A stretch of 64,000 nt of DNA from Streptomyces sp. NL15-2K. Its GTDB lineage: Bacteria > Actinomycetota > Actinomycetes > Streptomycetales > Streptomycetaceae. The translations under genes were made by a program, and so were the position numbers. Below, piece after piece: positions 40,371 to 50,711 of the stretch; the first letter of the stretch is position 1; each line of letters begins with the position of its first letter. The stretch covers positions 9,361,001-9,425,000 of the forward strand of contig NZ_CP130630.1 in NCBI RefSeq assembly GCF_030551255.1, read 5' to 3'. Under the pieces are notes generated by a model. That model ran no database searches. It worked only from the letters and a program-made list of their open reading frames with translations, and had not been told where the DNA came from.

Positions 40371-41237
40371 GTGTATTTCCTCGGAGGCGCTGCCACCAAC
40401 CTCCAAACGCTCATGGTGCTCGCCCAGCCTCACCTGCCAGAGGGTGAACCGCTCACCGAGAGGACCGTCGCACGGGCCTACCGCGACTACCTTGCCGACC
40501 TTCAGCCGGACGTACCCAGCACCCCCACCGCCGAGACCTTCCTGGTGCGCGACGAATCCCAGTCGCAATTTCTGGCCGAACTGTTCGGCCTGCAGAGGAG
40601 CCCGGCGGAAAATCAGGAATACGCGATAGCGGAAAAAACATCTATGGATGACGGGAAGGCTGCTTTCTTCGAGGAGGGACTGAAGCGGCTCGCCCAGTAT
40701 GACACCGAACTTTCCGCGCTCTTCCAGATGGCTGTGAAGTCGGTTTTCTCCACTCCGGCCAGCTCCATCCCCGGCAGCATGACAGTACGCGCCGCACTCG
40801 GCGTTGTGTGGGTATACCCGCTCGCAACCTGGGCTACTGAGGACCTGATCGAGGCGTACGTACACGAACTCACCCACACGCTCGTCATGCTCGACGAGCG
40901 CCGGTTCACCCACTACCCGCACTACGATGAACTGGACCGCGAAGAGAATCTCGTGAACTCCGCGATCAGGAACGAGAAACGCTCGCTCTTCGCCTCCGTA
41001 CACAGTGTCTTCGTGGCGAATGAACTACTTCAGCTGCGAGAAGCCCATCACGGTCACCGCATGGAGTTTCGCATACATCCTCCATCGCGGAACATGCGTG
41101 AAAAATCGCTTACGGCTCTCGAATCCGTTCTCGCACTCCCGAACATCAATCGCCTTGCCAGCCCTCGGCTCCGGGAAATGCTCGAAAAAACGGGAAAGCA
41201 GCTGGACGCTATTCGTCCTGGTGCACTGAGCTCCTGA
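40371..41237 (+). CDS. HExxH peptide-modification enzyme, paralogue 2
   Basis: 288 residues from GTG 40371, 14 bases after the previous stop codon, with GAGGAG overlapping that stop. HExxH at 165-169 (EAYVHELTHTLVMLDE), Arg204 and His236 (FRIHPPSR) at the same +39 and +71 spacings as paralogue 1. N-terminus VYFLGGAATNLQTLMVLAQP and ARAYRDYLADLQPDVPS align with the others. The segments around the motif are conserved (ALGVVWVYPLATWATEDLIE), while the 60 residues after the N-terminal block vary and may select the substrate position. Same operon, presumably the same or a neighbouring residue on the precursor. Confidence 0.68.
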   Translation: MYFLGGAATNLQTLMVLAQPHLPEGEPLTERTVARAYRDYLADLQPDVPSTPTAETFLVRDESQSQFLAELFGLQRSPAENQEYAIAEKTSMDDGKAAFFEEGLKRLAQYDTELSALFQMAVKSVFSTPASSIPGSMTVRAALGVVWVYPLATWATEDLIEAYVHELTHTLVMLDERRFTHYPHYDELDREENLVNSAIRNEKRSLFASVHSVFVANELLQLREAHHGHRMEFRIHPPSRNMREKSLTALESVLALPNINRLASPRLREMLEKTGKQLDAIRPGALSS

Positions 41238-41254
41238 CCGAGAGAAGGTGGACA

Positions 41255-42100
41255 ATGTTTTTTCTCCGTGGTCCCGAAGAAGGGCTCCAGGACGTCGTCA
41301 CGCTCTCCGCTCCCTACCTCGACCGCCGCAGCGTCTCGCTTCCCGCGGTCAAGGCCGCTTACCAGGCGTACCTTGCCGTCCAGCAGCCCAAGGTTCCATC
41401 GAAAACCGTTGAGCACACCGAATTCGTCCGCGACGGATCAAGGCGGACGGAGTTGAGCAGCTGGTTCCGCAGTCCTGACGCACCGGACATGGCGGGGGTG
41501 CCGGAAGACTCTTCGGCGGTGGAACGGGCCATGGATCGAGTCGAGGAGGGATTCCGCGTCCTGTGCGGGAGCGAGCCGGAACTCGCCCCGCTGTTTGATC
41601 TCGTGGTCAACCAGGTGTTCGTCATGACGCTTCCGCAGGAGCCGGGCAGCGGTTCCTCCTTCGACGGGGTCGGGCTCGTCTACATCAACCCGCTGCCCGA
41701 GTGGAGCACACAGGACGTCATCGAATGCCTGGTCCACGAGTTCGCCCACACTCTCCTCTACCTGGACGCCCTACGGCACACGCACCACCCTGACTATCGC
41801 CTGCTCGACATGCCGGAGAATGAGGCGGAGACCGCGATCACCGGGCGACGTCGGTCGATCTTCTTCGCATTCCAGAGTTTCCTCATCGCGGCCGAGATCC
41901 TCACTGTGCGACACCGTCATCCCGAGATCTGCCCCGGCGTAGGCATACATGGGTCCACTCCCGAGATCCTGGCCACCGCGAAGAGGACGTACGACCGTTG
42001 CATGGCGCATCCGAACCTCGACGCTCTCGCAACACCTCGACTCAAGACCCTTCTCAGCGACGCTCGCGCCCGCATGCAGGAGATCGAGCAGAGCATGTAG
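41255..42100 (+). CDS. HExxH peptide-modification enzyme, paralogue 3
   Basis: 281 residues from ATG 41255, with AGAAGGTGG upstream. HExxH at 161-165 (ECLVHEFAHTLLYLDA), Arg200 and His232 (VGIHGSTP), again +39 and +71. N-terminus MFFLRGPEEGLQDVVTLSAP and AAYQAYLAVQQPKVPSK. It is the most divergent in the C-terminal third. The three genes are adjacent with gaps of 14 and 17 bases and have normal high-GC codon use, so they arose by old tandem duplication. The gene ends 57 bases before PKS1. Confidence 0.68.
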   Translation: MFFLRGPEEGLQDVVTLSAPYLDRRSVSLPAVKAAYQAYLAVQQPKVPSKTVEHTEFVRDGSRRTELSSWFRSPDAPDMAGVPEDSSAVERAMDRVEEGFRVLCGSEPELAPLFDLVVNQVFVMTLPQEPGSGSSFDGVGLVYINPLPEWSTQDVIECLVHEFAHTLLYLDALRHTHHPDYRLLDMPENEAETAITGRRRSIFFAFQSFLIAAEILTVRHRHPEICPGVGIHGSTPEILATAKRTYDRCMAHPNLDALATPRLKTLLSDARARMQEIEQSM

Positions 42101-42112
42101 CCGAAACCCGAG

Positions 42113-42135
42113 CCTAATCTTTGATTGATCTTAGG
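42113..42135. promoter_or_regulatory. Dyad before PKS1
   Basis: CCTAA-N13-TTAGG with GAT/ATC symmetry inside, in an AT-rich 57-base gap. It could be a promoter operator or weak hairpin separating the HExxH operon from the PKS genes. The PKS1 ribosome site GGAGG is at 42148-42152. Confidence 0.35.
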
Positions 42136-42157
42136 TTGATGTCTGCATGGAGGCGCA

Positions 42158-45100
42158 ATGTCAGATGATCGAAGCAAACAGGTCGCAATCATTGGAATGG
42201 CATCGAGAACGCCGGGCTCTCCGGGGCTTGCTGATTTCTGGAGGCTACTTACAGAGGGTCGAAATGCTGTACGTTCTCGACCGGTTGGCCGCCCCTTTGG
42301 ACCTGAGATCGGAGGCTTTGTCGACTGTGTTGACGAATTCGATTCTGAAGCTTTCGGTATGTCTGCGGCCGAGGCCGGAAATATTGATCCGCAGCAGCGG
42401 CTGGCTCTGGAACTGGCTTGGGAGGGACTTGAGGATGCGAGGATAGTCGAAAATTCTCGATACGAGAGTTCTCGACTCGGTGTCTTTCTCGGTGTTATGG
42501 CCTGTGATTATGCGGATATGGTCGCTGCGGCAGGTTTGGATGGCGTGAACGCCTACACCCTTACAGGTGTTGGCCGTTCGCTCATTGCTAATCGAATTTC
42601 GCGCATGTATAACTTCCACGGGCCTAGCATGACGGTAGACGCGGGGCAGTCCTCGTCGCTCGTGGCGGTTCATCTTGCGTGTGAGAGTCTTTGCAGAGGT
42701 GAAACCGACGTTGTTCTGGCCGGTGGAGTGCAGCTTAATTTGTCTTCATTTGGCAGTGCTGTGCCCGAAGCGGTGGGTGCTCTCTCACCCGACGGATGCT
42801 GTTATGTATTCGACGAGCGAGCCAATGGTTATGTCCGGGGTGAGGGAGGCGGGGTCATAGTACTGAAGAGGGTTGAGGATGCAATCGAAGACGGGGATCG
42901 TATCTACTCGGTAATTGAAGGTAGCGCTGTTGGGGCCGGTTCGGGAATTGAAGGAATAACTAAGCCCAGTCCTGCTGCTCAGGTCTCTGTTCTTAAGGCT
43001 GCCCTGGCCGAGGCGCGCAGGGAGGCGGCCCAGGTTCAATATGTCGAACTGCACGGTACAGGGACGCGCGTTGGTGATCCTGTGGAGGCTGCTGCACTAG
43101 GGGCGGTGTACGGACAGGGAGTGGGACGCCCTGCTCCGCTTGTTGTCGGCTCGGTCAAGACAAATATCGGACACCTTGAAGGTGCTGCAGGAATCGTTGG
43201 CCTGATCAAGACTTCACTGTGTGTTTATCATCGGCGATTGGTTCCGAGTCTTAACTATGCTGTACCTAATCCGGATATTGACCTGAATGGCCTGAATCTC
43301 TGCGTCGGCACGATGACGCAGGCATGGCCGACGGATATTTCTCAGATTGCGGCTGGCGTTACGTCATTGGGCATTGGTGGAACATGCTGTCACGTGGTGC
43401 TTACTGGCGCACCTCCCCAGCCTGATGATCCGTCGTCAGACGAGGGCGTGTCTCCGGTTTATGTGCCGGTTGTGTTGTCGGGGCGAGGTGGGGTGGCGTT
43501 GGCTGCGCAGGCGGGTCGGGTGCGGGAGTTGGTGGTGGGTGATGCGGGGTTGTCGGTGCTTGATGTGGGGTTTTCGTCGGCGGTGACGCGGGGGCATCTG
43601 GAGGATCGGGCGGCGGTGGTGGCTGCTGATCGTGGCGGGTTGTTGGCGGGGTTGGAGGCTTTGGCTGCGGGGGAGCCGGCTGGGAATGTGGTGTTGGGCC
43701 GGGCCGGTGGTGGTCGGACGGTGTTTGTGTTCCCGGGGCAGGGGTCGCAGTGGGAGGGGATGGCGGCGGATCTGCTGGATTCTTCGCCGGTGTTCGCCGC
43801 GGAGTTGGCGGCCTGTGGTGATGCGTTGGCGGAGTTTGTGGACTGGCGGGTGGAGGACGTGGTTCGGGGGGTGTCGGGTGCGCCGGGCTTGGAGCGGGTT
43901 GATGTGGTGCAGCCGGTGTTGTTTTCGGTGATGGTGTCGCTGGCCGCGTTGTGGCGGTCCTGTGGTGTGGTGCCTGATGCGGTGTTGGGGCATTCGCAGG
44001 GGGAGGCTGCTGCCGCGTATGTGGCCGGGGGGCTGTCGCTGGAGGATGCCGTGAGGGTTGTGGCGTTGCGCAGCCGGATCATCGGTGAGCGGTTGTCGGG
44101 CCGCGGGGGCCTGGTGTCGGTGGCGGTGTCCGAGCAGCGGGCCACGGAGCTGATCGCACCCTACGGGGGGCGTGTGTCGGTCGCGGCGGTCAACAGCCCC
44201 TCGGCAGTGGTGGTCGCGGGTGATGCGGACGCGCTGGATGACCTGACGGCCGTATGCGAGGAAGCCGGGATCCGGGCGAGGAGGGTGGCGGTCGATTACG
44301 CGTCGCACTCGGCTCAGGTGGAGGAGATACGGCAGGAACTCCTGGAAGCGCTGGCCCCGGTGAGCCCGCGGGCCGGCCAGGTCCCGTTCTACTCCACGGT
44401 GCGCGACACGTTCATCGACACGGCCGGGCTCGACGCGGACTACTGGTACGAGAACCTGCGGGGCCGGGTCGGGTTCGAGCCGGGCGTGCGGGCGCTGGCC
44501 GGTGACGGCGTGGGCTGTTTCGTCGAGGTGTCCCCGCACCCGGTGCTGGGCCTGCCCGTCGAGGAGACGCTCCAGACGCTGGATGCCGCAGACCAGGTCA
44601 TGGTGACGGGGACGCTGCGCCGCGGTGAGAGCGGGCCGGCCCGGTTCGCGCTGTCGCTGGCTGCCGCGCACACGGCCGGGGTGGTGGTGGACTGGGAGGC
44701 GTTCTACGACGGCAGTGGGGCGCGGCGGGTGGATCTGCCGACGTATGCCTTCCAGCGGCAGCGGTACTGGCTGCTGCCGGCTGCGGCCGGGGACCCGGCC
44801 GCAGCCGGCCTGACCCGGACCGAACACCCGGTCCCGGTTGCCGCCGAGGAGGCCGGCGGCCCGGGCGGGGCGCTGGCCCGTCGGCTGGCCGGGGTTTCCG
44901 AGGCCGACCGGGAGCGCACGGTTCTGGACCTGGTGCGGGCCCAGGTCGCTTCGGTGCTGGGCCACGACTCCCCCGGCGACATCGATCCCGTCCACCCGTT
45001 CAAGGAACTGGGCCTGGGCTCCCTGGCCGCGGTCGACCTGCGGAACCGGCTGGCGCAGGTCACAGGTCTGCGCCTGCCCTCCACCCTGGCATTCGACCAC

Positions 45101-48100
45101 CCCAACCCCATCGAGGTCACACGGCACCTGCTGGCCGAGGCCGCAGGGTACTTGGCGGCGGAGGCCGGCGGCGGCCGGCGGCCGGGTGAGGGCCGGGTGG
45201 TCGGCGCTCTGCGGCCGGCGGCGCAGGACGAGCCGTTGGCGGTGGTGGGGGTGGGTTGTCGGTTTCCGGGTGGGGTGGTGTCGGGGGAGGGGTTGTGGGA
45301 TTTGGTGGTGGGGGGTGGGGATGCGGTTTCGGGGATGCCGGTGGATCGGGGGTGGGATGCGGAGGGGTTGTTTGACCCGGATCCGGATCGGTTGGGGAGG
45401 ATGTATGTGCGTGAGGGGGGGTTTTTGGAGGGGGTGGGGGATTTCGATGCGGGGTTTTTCGGGATCAGTCCGCGGGAGGCTTTGGCGATGGATCCGCAGC
45501 AGCGGCTGTTGCTGGAGGGGGCGTGGGAGGCGTTGGAGGACGCGGGGATTTCTGCGGTGTCGTTGCGGGGCAGTGATACGGGGGTGTTCTGCGGGGTGAT
45601 GGCGGGTGATTACGGCGGGCCGGGGCCGGAGTCGGAGGGGTTCCGGATGACGGGTAGTGCGTCGAGTGTGGCGTCGGGGCGGGTGAGTTATGCGTTCGGG
45701 TTTACCGGGCCTGCGGTGACGGTGGATACGGCGTGTTCGTCGTCGTTGGTGGCGGTGCATTTGGCGTCGCAGGCGTTGCGGTCGGGGGAGTGTTCGTTGG
45801 CGTTGGCCGGTGGGGTGACGGTGATGGCGACTCCGGAGACGTTTATCGAGTTCAGTCGGCAGCGGGGGTTGGCGCCGGATGGGCGGTGTAAGGCGTATGC
45901 GGCTGCGGCGGATGGGACGGGGTTTTCCGAGGGTATGGGGCTGTTGGTGCTGGAGCGGTTGTCGGATGCGCGGCGTAATGGGCGTCGGGTGTTGGGGTTG
46001 GTGCGGGGTAGTGCGGTGAATCAGGACGGGGCGAGTAATGGGTTGGCGGCGCCGAACGGGCCGTCGCAGGAGCGGTTGATTCGGGCGGCGTTGGCGTCTG
46101 CGGGGTTGGGGCCTGGGGATGTGGATGCGGTGGAGGGGCATGGGACCGGGACTCGGTTGGGGGATCCGATCGAGGCGGGGGCGTTGTTGGAGGTTTACGG
46201 CCGTGGCCGGGTCGGTGGGCCGCTGTGGTTGGGGTCGGTGAAGTCGAACATCGGTCATGCGCAGGCGGCGGCGGGTGTGGCGGGGGTGATCAAGATGGTG
46301 ATGGCGATGCGGCATGGGGTTTTGCCGCGCACGCTGCATGTGGATGCGCCTTCGCCGCATGTGGACTGGGATGTCGGCGGGGTGCGGCTGCTGGCCGAGG
46401 CGGAGGAGTGGCCGGCTGGGGCCCGGCCCCGGCGGGCGGGTGTGTCCTCGTTCGGGATCAGCGGCACCAACGCCCACGTCATCCTGGAAGAAGCCCCCGC
46501 CGAAGAAGAAACGCCCGTCGAAGAAGAAGCGCCCGTCGAAGAAGAAGCCCCCGTCGAAGAAGAAGCGCCCGCCGAAGAAGAAGAGTCCGACGGCAGGGAA
46601 CCTCTGGTTTATGTGCCGGTTGTGTTGTCGGGGCGAGGTGGGGTGGCGTTGGCTGCGCAGGCGGGTCGGGTGCGGGAGTTGGTGGTGGGTGATGCGGGGT
46701 TGTCGGTGCTTGATGTGGGGTTTTCGTCGGCGGTGACGCGGGGGCATCTGGAGGATCGGGCGGCGGTGGTGGCTGCTGATCGTGGCGGGTTGTTGGCGGG
46801 GTTGGAGGCTTTGGCTGCGGGGGAGCCGGCTGGGAATGTGGTGTTGGGCCGGGCTGGTGGTGGTCGGACGGTGTTTGTGTTCCCGGGGCAGGGGTCGCAG
46901 TGGGAGGGGATGGCGGCGGATCTGCTGGATTCTTCGCCGGTGTTCGCCGCGGAGTTGGCGGCCTGTGGTGATGCGTTGGCGGAGTTTGTGGACTGGCGGG
47001 TGGAGGACGTGGTTCGGGGGGTGTCGGGTGCGCCGGGCTTGGAGCGGGTTGATGTGGTGCAGCCGGTGTTGTTTTCGGTGATGGTGTCGCTGGCCGCGTT
47101 GTGGCGGTCCTGTGGTGTGGTGCCTGATGCGGTGTTGGGGCATTCGCAGGGGGAGGCTGCTGCCGCGTATGTGGCCGGGGGGCTGTCGCTGGAGGATGCC
47201 GTGAGGGTTGTGGCGTTGCGCAGCCGGATCATCGGTGAGCGGTTGTCGGGCCGCGGGGGCCTGGTGTCGGTGGCGGTGTCCGAGCAGCGGGCCACGGAGC
47301 TGATCGCACCCTACGGGGGGCGTGTGTCGGTCGCGGCGGTCAACAGCCCCTCGGCAGTGGTGGTCGCGGGTGATGCGGACGCGCTGGATGACCTGACGGC
47401 CGTATGCGAGGAAGCCGGGATCCGGGCGAGGAGGGTGGCGGTCGATTACGCGTCGCACTCGGCTCAGGTGGAGGAGATACGGCAGGAACTCCTGGAAGCG
47501 CTGGCCCCGGTGAGCCCGCGGGCCGGCCAGGTCCCGTTCTACTCCACGGTGCGCGACACGTTCATCGACACGGCCGGGCTCGACGCGGACTACTGGTACG
47601 AGAACCTGCGGGGCCGGGTCGGGTTCGAGCCGGGCGTGCGGGCGCTGGCCGGTGACGGCGTGGGCTGTTTCGTCGAGGTGTCCCCGCACCCGGTGCTGGG
47701 CCTGCCCGTCGAGGAGACGCTCCAGACGCTGGATGCCGCAGACCAGGTCATGGTGACGGGGACGCTGCGCCGCGGTGAGAGCGGGCCGGCCCGGTTCGCG
47801 CTGTCGCTGGCTGCCGCGCACACGGCCGGGGTGGTGGTGGACTGGGAGGCGTTCTACGACGGCAGTGGGGCGCGGCGGGTGGATCTGCCGACGTATGCCT
47901 TCCAGCGGCAGCGGTACTGGCTGCTGCCGGCCGCGGCCGGGGACCCGGCCGCAGCCGGCCTGACCCGGACCGAACACCCAGTCCTGGCCGCCACCGCGCA
48001 GGTCGGGGACCGGGACGAGTGGCTGTTCACCGGGAGGCTGTCGGCGGAGTCGCAGCCGTGGCTGCGTGACCATGCCGTCCTCGGTGTCGTGATCGCGCCC

Positions 48101-50665
48101 GGGACCTTGCTGGCCGAGCTGGCGCTGGCGGCCGGCGCCGGGGCGGGCTGCCCGGTGATCGAGGAACTGGTCTTGCAGGCGCCGCTGGTCCTGGAGGAAG
48201 GCACCGGGGCCCGGGTGCAGGTGACCGTAGGCGAGCCCGAAGAGGACGGCCGCCGGCCGGTCGCGGTCTACTCCCGCCCGGAGGCCCAGGACGAGGACGG
48301 GCAGGTTGAGGCGGCGTGCCACGCGCGCGGGTGGCTCGCCAGGGACGCCGACGAGGCGCCGTGGGCGCCGGGGCAGTGGCCGCCGGTCGGCGCGGAGCCG
48401 GTCGAGGTGGAGGCGTTCTACGAGCAGGTGGCCGGACGAGGATACGACTACGGGCCCGCCTTCCGCGGGCTGGAAGCGGCCTGGCGCGCCGGCGACGGCG
48501 TCTACGCGGAGGTGGCGCTGCCCGACGCTGCGGGCGCCGGGGCAGGTTTCGGGATCCACCCGGCCCTGTTCGACGCGCTGCTGCACGCCGGCCTGCTCGG
48601 CCGGGAGGACGACAGCCTGGCGGAGCTGCCGTTCTCGTGGTCGGGGGTGAGGCTCGGGGAGCCCGGGGCGGGCCGGGCCCGAGTCCGGGTCAGCCCGGCG
48701 GGCGGGACTGCGGTCCGGGTCGACGCCGCCGCCGAGGACGGCAGCCTGGTGGCGGCCGTGGCCGAGCTGGCCCTGCGGCCGGTCGAGCCGTCGCAGCTTG
48801 AGGCGGCCCGGACGGGCGGGCAGGCCCCGCTGTTCCGGGTGGACTGGGTTCCGGCCGCCGGGGGCGCTTCCGCGCCGCGGGTCCGGGCGGCCGTGCTGGG
48901 CGAGCTGCCGGGAGCCCCGGCGGAGTGGGGCCGGTTCGGGGACCTGGCGGAACTGGAGCAGGCGGTGGTCGGCGGCGCGGCGGCACCGGAGACCGTCCTG
49001 ACGGAGGCCGGCCCCGGCGAGGACGCGCACGCCGTCGCCGGGCGGGTCCTGGGGCTGCTGCAGCGGTGGCTGGCCAGCGAGTGCCTGGCCGGAACCAGGC
49101 TGGCGGTGGTCACCCGGAACGCGGTCGCCGCCGGGCAAGACCTGGACCTGGACCTGGCGCAGGCGCCGGTATGGGGCCTGGTCCGCAGCGCCCAGTCCGA
49201 GCACCCTGGCCGGCTGGTGCTGGCCGACCTGGACGACGGCGAGCCCCCGGACTGGGACGCGCTGGCCGCGGCGGGCGAGTCCCAGCTCGCCGTCCGCGGC
49301 GGCCGGATCCTGGCACCGAGACTCGCCCGTGCCCGCAGCGCCCCCGCGGAGGACGGGGTCGCGCCGCTGCTGGACCCGGAGGGAACGGTCTTGGTCACCG
49401 GCGGCACCGGCGGCCTGGGCGCTCTGGTCGCCAGGCACCTGGCGGCGCAGCACGGGGCACGGCGCCTGCTGCTGGTCAGCCGCCGGGGCCCGGACGCCGA
49501 CGGGGCGGCGGAACTGGCCGCCGAGCTGGCCGCCCTAGGCGCGGACGCGCGGGTGGAGGCATGCGACGTGGCCGATCGGGCCCAGCTGGCGGCCCTGCTG
49601 GAATCGCTGGAGCACCCGCTGACGGCGGTGGTGCACGCGGCCGGGGTCCTCGACGACGGGACCGTCGAGTCGATGGAGTCGGCCCAGCTGGAACGGGTGC
49701 TGCGGCCGAAGGCCGACGCGGCGCTGCACCTGCACGAGCTGACCGCGGGCACGGACCTGTCGGCGTTCGTGCTGTTCTCCTCGGCCGCGGCGCTGCTCGG
49801 CAGCCCCGGGCAGGCGAACTACGCCGCGGCGAACGCGTTCCTGGACGCCCTGGCGGCCCGCCGCCGGGCCGCCGGGCTGCCCGCGGTCTCGCTGGCGTGG
49901 GGACTGTGGGAGGCCGCCACCGGCATGACCGGCGGGCTCGGCGCCGCCGACCGGGCGCGCCTGGCCCGCCTCGGCGTGGCCCCGATCCCGGGCGGCCAGG
50001 GCCTGGAACTGCTCGACCGGGCACTCGGCCTGGGCGAGGCCCTGGTCGCGCCGGTGCTGCTGGACCTGCGGGCGCTGCGGGCCCAGGCGCGAGAGGGCCT
50101 GCTGCCGGAACTGATGCGCGGCCTGGTGCGGACCCCGGCCACCCGGTCCGGCCCGCGCGGGGCGCTGACCCGTCGGCTGGCCGGGGTCCCCGAGGCCGAC
50201 CGGGAGCGCACGGTCCTGGACCTGGTGCGGGCCCAGGTCGCTTCGGTGCTGGGCCACGACTCCCCCGGCGACGTCGATCCCGCCCGCCCGTTCAAGGAAC
50301 TCGGCTTCGACTCGCTGGCCGCGGTCGAGCTGCGGAACCGGCTGGCGCAGGCCACCGGCCTGCGCCTGCCCTCCACCCTGATATTCGACCACCCGACAGC
50401 GGAATCCCTTACGGGACTAGTGCTTTCCGAAGTCAACAGGGCAGGCGGTCACGCAGGGCTGCAGTCACCGGTCGATAGGCAACTCTCCAGTCTCGAGGAA
50501 TTGGTTGCCACCCTGAAAAGGGATGAGAAAGAGAATGTCGCCGAGCGCTTGCGCCTAATTCTTAAGACGTTGTCCGGTCATGAATCTCATAGTGCTGCTG
50601 ATCGCCTGAGCGAGGCCGTGACGTTGGATGATGTTTTGGATGCGCTCGATGAAGAATACGGTTAG
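42158..50665 (+). CDS. Type I PKS: KSQ-AT-ACP loading module plus KS-AT-DH-KR-ACP
   Basis: 2835 residues. Loading KS (8-425) has VDAGQSSS: the active Cys is Gln164 (KSQ), so it decarboxylates the starter. AT0 (~521-870) has GHSQGE and YASH (714-717), predicting methylmalonyl-CoA, so a propionyl starter. ACP0 Ser955 (LGLGSL). Module 1: KS (~1025-1447, Cys1193 in DTACSSS), AT (~1568-1925, YASH 1764-1767), DH (~1940-2225, His1972 in [12 protein letters not shown], Asp2139 in [10 protein letters not shown]), KR (~2410-2640, GGTGGLG, VLDD B-type motif, Tyr2555), ACP Ser2719 (GFDSL). A helical docking tail follows. The predicted first intermediate is a methyl-branched enoyl chain. KSQ has lower GC than the G-rich AT/KS blocks, which are repeated at DNA level. 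It acts before PKS2, 46 bases downstream. Confidence 0.9.
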   Translation: MSDDRSKQVAIIGMASRTPGSPGLADFWRLLTEGRNAVRSRPVGRPFGPEIGGFVDCVDEFDSEAFGMSAAEAGNIDPQQRLALELAWEGLEDARIVENSRYESSRLGVFLGVMACDYADMVAAAGLDGVNAYTLTGVGRSLIANRISRMYNFHGPSMTVDAGQSSSLVAVHLACESLCRGETDVVLAGGVQLNLSSFGSAVPEAVGALSPDGCCYVFDERANGYVRGEGGGVIVLKRVEDAIEDGDRIYSVIEGSAVGAGSGIEGITKPSPAAQVSVLKAALAEARREAAQVQYVELHGTGTRVGDPVEAAALGAVYGQGVGRPAPLVVGSVKTNIGHLEGAAGIVGLIKTSLCVYHRRLVPSLNYAVPNPDIDLNGLNLCVGTMTQAWPTDISQIAAGVTSLGIGGTCCHVVLTGAPPQPDDPSSDEGVSPVYVPVVLSGRGGVALAAQAGRVRELVVGDAGLSVLDVGFSSAVTRGHLEDRAAVVAADRGGLLAGLEALAAGEPAGNVVLGRAGGGRTVFVFPGQGSQWEGMAADLLDSSPVFAAELAACGDALAEFVDWRVEDVVRGVSGAPGLERVDVVQPVLFSVMVSLAALWRSCGVVPDAVLGHSQGEAAAAYVAGGLSLEDAVRVVALRSRIIGERLSGRGGLVSVAVSEQRATELIAPYGGRVSVAAVNSPSAVVVAGDADALDDLTAVCEEAGIRARRVAVDYASHSAQVEEIRQELLEALAPVSPRAGQVPFYSTVRDTFIDTAGLDADYWYENLRGRVGFEPGVRALAGDGVGCFVEVSPHPVLGLPVEETLQTLDAADQVMVTGTLRRGESGPARFALSLAAAHTAGVVVDWEAFYDGSGARRVDLPTYAFQRQRYWLLPAAAGDPAAAGLTRTEHPVPVAAEEAGGPGGALARRLAGVSEADRERTVLDLVRAQVASVLGHDSPGDIDPVHPFKELGLGSLAAVDLRNRLAQVTGLRLPSTLAFDHPNPIEVTRHLLAEAAGYLAAEAGGGRRPGEGRVVGALRPAAQDEPLAVVGVGCRFPGGVVSGEGLWDLVVGGGDAVSGMPVDRGWDAEGLFDPDPDRLGRMYVREGGFLEGVGDFDAGFFGISPREALAMDPQQRLLLEGAWEALEDAGISAVSLRGSDTGVFCGVMAGDYGGPGPESEGFRMTGSASSVASGRVSYAFGFTGPAVTVDTACSSSLVAVHLASQALRSGECSLALAGGVTVMATPETFIEFSRQRGLAPDGRCKAYAAAADGTGFSEGMGLLVLERLSDARRNGRRVLGLVRGSAVNQDGASNGLAAPNGPSQERLIRAALASAGLGPGDVDAVEGHGTGTRLGDPIEAGALLEVYGRGRVGGPLWLGSVKSNIGHAQAAAGVAGVIKMVMAMRHGVLPRTLHVDAPSPHVDWDVGGVRLLAEAEEWPAGARPRRAGVSSFGISGTNAHVILEEAPAEEETPVEEEAPVEEEAPVEEEAPAEEEESDGREPLVYVPVVLSGRGGVALAAQAGRVRELVVGDAGLSVLDVGFSSAVTRGHLEDRAAVVAADRGGLLAGLEALAAGEPAGNVVLGRAGGGRTVFVFPGQGSQWEGMAADLLDSSPVFAAELAACGDALAEFVDWRVEDVVRGVSGAPGLERVDVVQPVLFSVMVSLAALWRSCGVVPDAVLGHSQGEAAAAYVAGGLSLEDAVRVVALRSRIIGERLSGRGGLVSVAVSEQRATELIAPYGGRVSVAAVNSPSAVVVAGDADALDDLTAVCEEAGIRARRVAVDYASHSAQVEEIRQELLEALAPVSPRAGQVPFYSTVRDTFIDTAGLDADYWYENLRGRVGFEPGVRALAGDGVGCFVEVSPHPVLGLPVEETLQTLDAADQVMVTGTLRRGESGPARFALSLAAAHTAGVVVDWEAFYDGSGARRVDLPTYAFQRQRYWLLPAAAGDPAAAGLTRTEHPVLAATAQVGDRDEWLFTGRLSAESQPWLRDHAVLGVVIAPGTLLAELALAAGAGAGCPVIEELVLQAPLVLEEGTGARVQVTVGEPEEDGRRPVAVYSRPEAQDEDGQVEAACHARGWLARDADEAPWAPGQWPPVGAEPVEVEAFYEQVAGRGYDYGPAFRGLEAAWRAGDGVYAEVALPDAAGAGAGFGIHPALFDALLHAGLLGREDDSLAELPFSWSGVRLGEPGAGRARVRVSPAGGTAVRVDAAAEDGSLVAAVAELALRPVEPSQLEAARTGGQAPLFRVDWVPAAGGASAPRVRAAVLGELPGAPAEWGRFGDLAELEQAVVGGAAAPETVLTEAGPGEDAHAVAGRVLGLLQRWLASECLAGTRLAVVTRNAVAAGQDLDLDLAQAPVWGLVRSAQSEHPGRLVLADLDDGEPPDWDALAAAGESQLAVRGGRILAPRLARARSAPAEDGVAPLLDPEGTVLVTGGTGGLGALVARHLAAQHGARRLLLVSRRGPDADGAAELAAELAALGADARVEACDVADRAQLAALLESLEHPLTAVVHAAGVLDDGTVESMESAQLERVLRPKADAALHLHELTAGTDLSAFVLFSSAAALLGSPGQANYAAANAFLDALAARRRAAGLPAVSLAWGLWEAATGMTGGLGAADRARLARLGVAPIPGGQGLELLDRALGLGEALVAPVLLDLRALRAQAREGLLPELMRGLVRTPATRSGPRGALTRRLAGVPEADRERTVLDLVRAQVASVLGHDSPGDVDPARPFKELGFDSLAAVELRNRLAQATGLRLPSTLIFDHPTAESLTGLVLSEVNRAGGHAGLQSPVDRQLSSLEELVATLKRDEKENVAERLRLILKTLSGHESHSAADRLSEAVTLDDVLDALDEEYG
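43457..45139 (+). repeat. AT-ACP block, near-identical to 52209-53891
   Basis: From GGTTTATGTGCCGG in the KS-AT linker to the end of ACP0, 1683 bp match the AT-ACP of PKS2 module 2 at a constant offset of 8752 with no indel. The first ~1373 bp also match module 1 AT (46607-47979) with only about two changes. Confidence 0.9.
45230..47979 (+). repeat. KS-AT block of module 1, near-identical to 50832-53581
   Basis: 2750 bp match PKS2 at a constant offset of 5602, with only a handful of synonymous differences (for example CCTTCG/CCCTCG near 46350/51951). Codon use is odd for Streptomyces: many TTG, GGG, GTG and GGT codons, unlike the C-ending codons of the DH, KR and later modules. Confidence 0.9.
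46502..46585 (+). repeat. 18-bp tandem repeat coding an acidic KS-AT linker (module 1)
   Basis: GAAGAAGAAGCGCCCGTC is repeated about 4.7 times, giving EEE-(A/T)-P-(V/A) hexapeptides between KS and AT. The same array occurs at 52104-52187 in PKS2. Confidence 0.9.
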
Positions 50666-50711
50666 TGAGTTTCAAGTCCACAAGTAGTGAAAATGTACTG
50701 AAGGGGCAGGT

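Noticed and set aside
43436..49453. A 2005-codon open frame on the minus strand opposite PKS1
   Set aside because: It is a shadow of the G-rich PKS repeats; its predicted product is low-complexity Arg/His/Pro sequence with no domain, and it duplicates wherever the PKS block duplicates.
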